Below, in pieces: positions 6,528 to 9,522 of a stretch of DNA of 9,522 nucleotides. The notes beneath the pieces are model-generated. The model was not told the origin of the DNA. It searched no databases and saw nothing but the letters and a program-made list of their open reading frames with translations. Made by a program: the position numbers and the translations under genes. This stretch comes from Eubacteriales bacterium (GTDB lineage: Bacteria; Bacillota; Clostridia; Christensenellales; SZUA-584), in assembly GCA_028711205.1 (NCBI GenBank), contig JAQTSP010000087.1, forward strand, positions 1 to 9,522, written 5' to 3'. Numbering within the stretch: the stretch's first letter is position 1; every line of letters begins with the position of its first letter.

Positions 6528-8054
6528 TTATTCTGTACAATATTTCTCATAGTATTTCACCATGCCGTATTCATTGATCAGCGCCTTTATCGTCGACGTT
6601 CCGGCAACGCCGTCGTCATCAAGCCCTTTGCTTTGCTGAAACTCCATTAAGGCCTCCTTTGTATCTTCGCCGAAATAGCTGTCTGTCGACACGTTATATC
6701 CGAGCGCACTCAGCATTTCTTGTATCCTTTTAACCCTGCCCTCGGGTTTGCATCCGTACCGCGGCCATTTGAATGTACGTTCAAACAGCGCGGGCGGCAC
6801 GGCATCCTTCCGGCTGCGTCCACTGTAGCTGTGCGTATAAAAGTAGTGATGGCCTATCTGCTTATAATATGCATGGCTGCCCCAGTTGGCGCCGGCTGTG
6901 CCTAAGCGTGAAGCGCGGAAATAATATACATTTTGCGGTATCACCCAGTACTCATACTGAAGCACTTTTCTGGCAGCCGCCATACACGACGACGTCGGCT
7001 TGATAGACGAAGAATACCCGCTGAACTGTCCGTGCGCAGTGACCACGGCGGCAATCGTGTTGCCGAAATATCCCCTCAAAAGCACTCTGTTCATAACCAC
7101 GTTGCCAACCGCAACTTTTCCTTCGAACGACTCCCCGCGGGCCTCGCCGGTGATCAGCTGCGCCAGCATGTACAGATCATCATCCGTATAATCATAATGG
7201 TTGGAAGAATATCCCACGTCGTTATAATAAAGGTCAGCCTCGACCATATAATAACCCACAAGATCGTTGATATCGATCGACACATGTGTCGAATCCGGTT
7301 CTGTCGTCGGTATCGCTGTCGGCTCTTTGGTATCGCTTGGAGACGATGTCGCAATCGCCATCTCTGTTATTCCGGTGGTCACACCTTCAAAATCGTTCAC
7401 ATTGATATTGGCTTTGGCACCCTCCGCGGTATCCGCCTGGCTGATACTACCCGCCGGTGTCTGCTCCGGGCTGTCCGGAGCCGCCGCTCCACCGGGAACC
7501 AGCATCACAACAAGCATCACGACGATCACAACAAGGCCTGTACCCGTGTACAAAACAACGTGCCTGTTCCTTTTGCCTGTTTTGCTCATTTTTTTTCTAT
7601 TGGCCGCGAACTTAAAAGCGGCGCTGTTATTTGTTTTTTCTGGTTTATTCTTATTACTAAAAATCAACGTGATCTTATTTTTCAGTGCCCCAAAAAAGCG
7701 TTCCAGGCTTTTATCAAAGCGCCATTTCGGCCGTTCATTTTTTGGCTTCTCGCCGTGTGTTTTGACGGTATGATCTTTTTCGCCTTGTTTAAATACAAAT
7801 TGATTTTTGGTTTCTTTCCTGTCGCTGCGCCTGGTGCGTGTGTTCGCCGAATTCAGATTATTTTTTGGCGTTTCTTCAAGCCATTCTTCTTCGATAATAT
7901 CAGTTGTTACCAGCGGCTTTTGCTGACTTGTATCTTTAATACTTTTATCCCTTTTCGTACGGGAAAGAATAACCTTTTGTGTTTTCACCGGTTTTTTGTT
8001 TTCCTTTTTATTAAATAGCTTTTTCAAAGAACCTATGCCCGGTATTTTGACCAT
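6528..8054 (-). CDS. Membrane-anchored SleB-type cell-wall hydrolase with C-terminal peptidoglycan-binding domain (copy B)
   Basis: Paralogue of copy A with the same architecture in 508 residues: a very basic cytoplasmic tail (about 1-165), one membrane segment (about 166-187), a linker shorter in Pro/Thr repeats (about 188-258), the SleB domain (about 290-405), and a peptidoglycan-binding type 1 domain (about 440-491). This copy keeps the canonical motif, ITGEARGES with candidate catalytic Glu304, followed by EGKVAVGNVVMNRV. The tail just before the membrane (TNNSAAFKFAANRKK), the membrane segment itself and VPGGAAAP are closely shared with copy A, while the first 120 residues have diverged. 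The ATG is set by AAGGAGA 7 nt upstream. It has its own promoter and terminator. The protein should lie in the membrane with its enzyme and wall-binding parts outside. The bond cleaved (lytic transglycosylase in studied SleB) is taken from the family. Confidence 0.88.
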   Translation of the reverse strand: MVKIPGIGSLKKLFNKKENKKPVKTQKVILSRTKRDKSIKDTSQQKPLVTTDIIEEEWLEETPKNNLNSANTRTRRSDRKETKNQFVFKQGEKDHTVKTHGEKPKNERPKWRFDKSLERFFGALKNKITLIFSNKNKPEKTNNSAAFKFAANRKKMSKTGKRNRHVVLYTGTGLVVIVVMLVVMLVPGGAAAPDSPEQTPAGSISQADTAEGAKANINVNDFEGVTTGITEMAIATSSPSDTKEPTAIPTTEPDSTHVSIDINDLVGYYMVEADLYYNDVGYSSNHYDYTDDDLYMLAQLITGEARGESFEGKVAVGNVVMNRVLLRGYFGNTIAAVVTAHGQFSGYSSSIKPTSSCMAAARKVLQYEYWVIPQNVYYFRASRLGTAGANWGSHAYYKQIGHHYFYTHSYSGRSRKDAVPPALFERTFKWPRYGCKPEGRVKRIQEMLSALGYNVSTDSYFGEDTKEALMEFQQSKGLDDDGVAGTSTIKALINEYGMVKYYEKYCTE

Positions 8055-8099
8055 TCAGTTATCTCCTTACACGCACCAATGCGCCACTGACTCAATTTG

Positions 8100-8128
8100 A
8101 TAATAGCGTATTTTTCGTGGAATGTCAA
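8100..8128 (-). promoter_or_regulatory. Promoter of hydrolase copy B
   Basis: On the minus strand, a perfect -35 TTGACA (8128-8123) and TATTAT (8105-8100, five of six) are separated by 17 bp. Transcription would begin near 8093, about 39 nt before the ATG. Confidence 0.8.
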
Positions 8129-8135
8129 TAATTCT

Positions 8136-8152
8136 GTAACACATTTGTAACA
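8136..8152 (-). promoter_or_regulatory. Candidate WalR box upstream of hydrolase copy B
   Basis: The minus strand reads TGTTAC-AAATG-TGTTAC, a perfect match to TGTWAH-N5-TGTWAH. It ends 7 bp upstream of the -35, exactly as in copy A. Direct repeats 11 bp apart lie on one face of the helix, as known for WalR sites. Binding in this organism is inferred. Confidence 0.55.
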
Positions 8153-8193
8153 TTTGGCATATATAGTTATCCTTATATTTGCTGCGGCGCGCG

Positions 8194-8694
8194 TTATTTC
8201 AATACAAGTTTTGTGTCTATTTGCGTCTGAATTTCGTCCTCTTTTGCCGTCTCTCCCACGCCCGCGCCGCACAGCCGGACGATTTTTATAACGGTTGCGC
8301 CTTTTTTCTCCAGCGCTTTTTTCAATATATCAGCGCCCTTTTTCGAAGCATCCAGATCTTTGTCCGCCTGCAGCGTAAAAATAATAATCTCCTTGCCTTT
8401 CGGTTCAAGCGCATGGGTAAAGGCGTTAACTGCGGGCGTTGCTTTTGCCGCCCATATCGGCGTACCGATACAGATCCTGTCATAGTCTTTCATATCCCTG
8501 GCATATGCGTTTTTCAGCTTGCTTCTTCTGCCTATCGCCGCACCAAAACCCGCACAGATAAAAGCGCCCGGCGAATTGCCTCTCTTCTTAGCCTCTTCAA
8601 GCTCAAACACATCCGCGTCAAACTTTTCACCTATTACCTTCGCGGCGACTTTTGTACTGCCGTCCCGCGTATAAAAAACAACTGCTGTTTTCAT
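8194..8694 (-). CDS. Flavodoxin-domain protein
   Basis: A cytoplasmic FMN-binding fold of 166 aa, related to flavodoxins and protoporphyrinogen-oxidase-like flavodoxin proteins. Residues 4-8 form the first strand (AVVFY), followed by the phosphate-binding loop TRDGST (9-14). IGTPIW (77-82) corresponds to the second FMN-contacting loop. There are regular beta-alpha elements and a C-terminal helix. It could carry electrons or act as a small quinone or FMN reductase; the partner is unknown. The ATG at 8694 is chosen because GAGGTG lies 4 nt upstream and the first strand then begins at once; an in-frame GTG four codons earlier is less likely. It follows the TetR gene by 21 bp on the same strand, so the two are probably one operon. 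No clear terminator is seen between its stop and the copy B promoter. Confidence 0.8.
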   Translation of the reverse strand: MKTAVVFYTRDGSTKVAAKVIGEKFDADVFELEEAKKRGNSPGAFICAGFGAAIGRRSKLKNAYARDMKDYDRICIGTPIWAAKATPAVNAFTHALEPKGKEIIIFTLQADKDLDASKKGADILKKALEKKGATVIKIVRLCGAGVGETAKEDEIQTQIDTKLVLK

Positions 8695-8715
8695 ACCACA
8701 CCTCACTATAAATAA

Positions 8716-9291
8716 TCACATTGCAAACGCGGACTCTCTGATACCAAGCATCTTTGCGGTCATCTCCTGGATACCTTTTTTGGCATCGTCGCCGTCCGGT
8801 ACATTCCTGTGTATAAACGCGTCGATGCCAAGAAAAGCGATCGCCGCGCAGGCACCCGGGTTTTTCACTCTGAAAAAACCTTCGCTGATACCCTCGTACA
8901 CAACTTCTTCCAAAAGCGGATACAGCGCGTTCATTCTCTCTTCATTCATCACCGTTTTAAACCACTCGGCCTCCCTGTCCTTAAAATACGACTGCGCCTC
9001 ATTGCCTCTATTGCTTTCGATCAGCGCCGAAAAATAATACTCTACCTTCGATATGGCGTCTTTCAATGTATCCATCTGTTCTTTCAGTTTGTCGCCGAAT
9101 TCCTTGAGCTGCATCGCCATAATATACCGCACGATATACTGCTTGCTCTCAAAATGATAAAAGAATGTGCCTTTTGCGACACCGGCCAGCGCGCATATCT
9201 CTTCCACCGGTGTTTCATCATACCCTTTTTCCGAAAAAAGCGTCCTCGCGCTGCTCAGGATCAGCATTTTTGTGGCTCTGTCACCTGCCAT
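8716..9291 (-). CDS. TetR/AcrR family transcriptional regulator
   Basis: Dimeric DNA-binding repressor of 191 aa. The N-terminal TetR domain is clear: AARTLFSEKGY-like helix 1 (about 9-24), then the helix-turn-helix (about 28-47) with EEICALAGVAKGTFFYHF. The C-terminal half is the helical ligand-binding and dimer domain; the ligand cannot be predicted. The frame is open up to 9444, but I chose the ATG at 9291 because AAGGAGG sits 6-7 nt upstream and it begins the normal TetR N-terminus; the longer form would read through the promoter and into insertion-element sequence. It is followed by the flavodoxin gene, its likely target along with itself. Confidence 0.9.
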   Translation of the reverse strand: MAGDRATKMLILSSARTLFSEKGYDETPVEEICALAGVAKGTFFYHFESKQYIVRYIMAMQLKEFGDKLKEQMDTLKDAISKVEYYFSALIESNRGNEAQSYFKDREAEWFKTVMNEERMNALYPLLEEVVYEGISEGFFRVKNPGACAAIAFLGIDAFIHRNVPDGDDAKKGIQEMTAKMLGIRESAFAM

Positions 9292-9305
9292 ATAATCCTC
9301 CTTGC

Positions 9306-9337
9306 GCGGCAGCAGGCCGGCATATGACCCTGGCCGC
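9306..9337 (-). promoter_or_regulatory. Hairpin in the tetR leader
   Basis: On the minus strand, GCGGC-CAGG (9337-9329) can pair with CCTG-CT-GCCGC (9316-9306), a 9-bp stem interrupted by a 2-nt bulge, with a 12-nt loop. It begins at about the predicted transcription start and ends just before the ribosome site. It could stabilise the 5' end of the transcript or be part of an operator; neither is shown. Confidence 0.4.
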
Positions 9338-9340
9338 AAT

Positions 9341-9369
9341 ATTATATGTTCATTATCGACCAAAGTCAA
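9341..9369 (-). promoter_or_regulatory. Promoter of the tetR-flavodoxin operon
   Basis: On the minus strand, TTGACT (9369-9364) and a perfect TATAAT (9346-9341) are separated by 17 bp. The imperfect inverted repeat TTGAC-N4-GTCGA (9369-9356), which starts at the -35, could be a TetR operator. Transcription would begin near 9334. Confidence 0.8.
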
Positions 9370-9393
9370 ATTTTTTAAACAATCAAGATATAC

Positions 9394-9408
9394 CTTGCAG
9401 ATTGCAAG
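9394..9408. repeat. Perfect 6-bp inverted repeat upstream of the tetR promoter
   Basis: CTTGCA (9394-9399) and TGCAAG (9403-9408) are separated by 3 bp. It lies between the tetR promoter and the end of the IS30-type transposase gene. It could be a regulator site or part of the insertion-element end; the sequence does not decide. Confidence 0.5.
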
Positions 9409-9522
9409 TTTAATTGCCCACCATATAGTACCAGTTACGCTCAAGTTTCAGACATCTCATTTGCAGACTTGTATCCAAACATGCGTCTTGGGTAATTATT
9501 CATCCAGTGTTCTATACGTCTT
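9400..9522 (-). mobile_element. Right end of an IS30-type insertion element
   Basis: The transposase end at 9441 means the element's terminal inverted repeat should lie within a few tens of bases after it, between about 9380 and 9440. No second end is in the window to confirm it, so the boundary given is approximate. Confidence 0.5.
9441..9522 (-). CDS. IS30-family transposase, C-terminal fragment cut by window edge
   Basis: The last 26 codons and the stop (TGA at 9443-9441) are in the window. They read RRIEHWMNNYPRRMFGYKSA followed by NEMSET. The W-M-N-N-YPRR-x-x-GYKSANEM pattern is the typical end of IS30-type DDE transposases, comparable to the NNRPRKRLGYKTP-like ending of the family. The catalytic DDE residues lie outside the window. 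Whether the gene is intact cannot be judged. Confidence 0.72.
   Translation of the reverse strand, partial: RRIEHWMNNYPRRMFGYKSANEMSET

Noticed and set aside
6933..8018. A 361-codon open frame on the plus strand
   Set aside because: It lies wholly opposite hydrolase copy B. The product is rich in Arg, His, Cys and Phe with no domain and no ribosome site, while the minus-strand product has clear conserved domains.
8156..8193. Terminator after the flavodoxin gene
   Set aside because: The GC-rich bases after the stop do not form a clear stem followed by a T-run.
9292..9444. A longer TetR form starting at 9444
   Set aside because: It would run through the promoter and leader. The internal ATG at 9291 has a perfect ribosome site and begins the normal TetR N-terminus.

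Overview
The window looks like chromosomal DNA of a mid-GC Gram-positive bacterium of the Bacillota, most likely a Clostridia-type organism. The reasons are HPr kinase/phosphorylase, a DacF-type carboxypeptidase with a C-terminal anchor, SleB-type cell-wall hydrolases, strong AGGAGG ribosome sites and textbook TTGACA/TATAAT promoters. This is inference from gene content; no rRNA or other phylogenetic marker is present.

Layout. Positions 1-about 158 are the end of an IS200/IS605-type element: the first codons of TnpA on the minus strand and a structured leader. A minus-strand D-Ala-D-Ala carboxypeptidase follows (205-1581). From a divergent intergenic region, the plus strand carries a Cof-type HAD phosphatase (1869-2669), hprK overlapping it by 4 bp (2666-3604), and an orphan solute-binding-like protein (3680-4792). 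A bidirectional terminator separates this from a minus-strand block: two tandem paralogous membrane-anchored SleB-type hydrolases (4846-6312 and 6528-8054), each with its own promoter and terminator, then a TetR regulator followed by a flavodoxin-like protein (9291 to 8194). The right edge (9441-9522) is the 3' end of an IS30-type transposase.

How it fits together. Three genes act on peptidoglycan (carboxypeptidase and two hydrolases). All three have an upstream match to the WalR recognition pattern TGTWAH-N5-TGTWAH: perfect for the carboxypeptidase and the distal hydrolase, one base off for the proximal hydrolase. The two hydrolase promoters share 31 of 36 bases and place the box identically, 7 bp upstream of TTGACA, as expected for activation. 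In the carboxypeptidase promoter the box lies between -35 and -10, as expected for repression. Co-regulation of cell-wall remodelling by a WalRK-type system is the most interesting hypothesis here. HprK is the carbon-catabolite regulator acting on HPr; the TetR-flavodoxin pair looks like a small self-contained redox or stress operon beside an insertion element.

Nothing in the window is clearly a new defence or mobile system. The unusual points are the architecture of the paired hydrolases (long basic cytoplasmic tail, membrane segment, Pro/Thr linker, SleB domain, then C-terminal peptidoglycan-binding domain), the shared promoter signature, and the RBS-sequestering leader of the IS200-type element.
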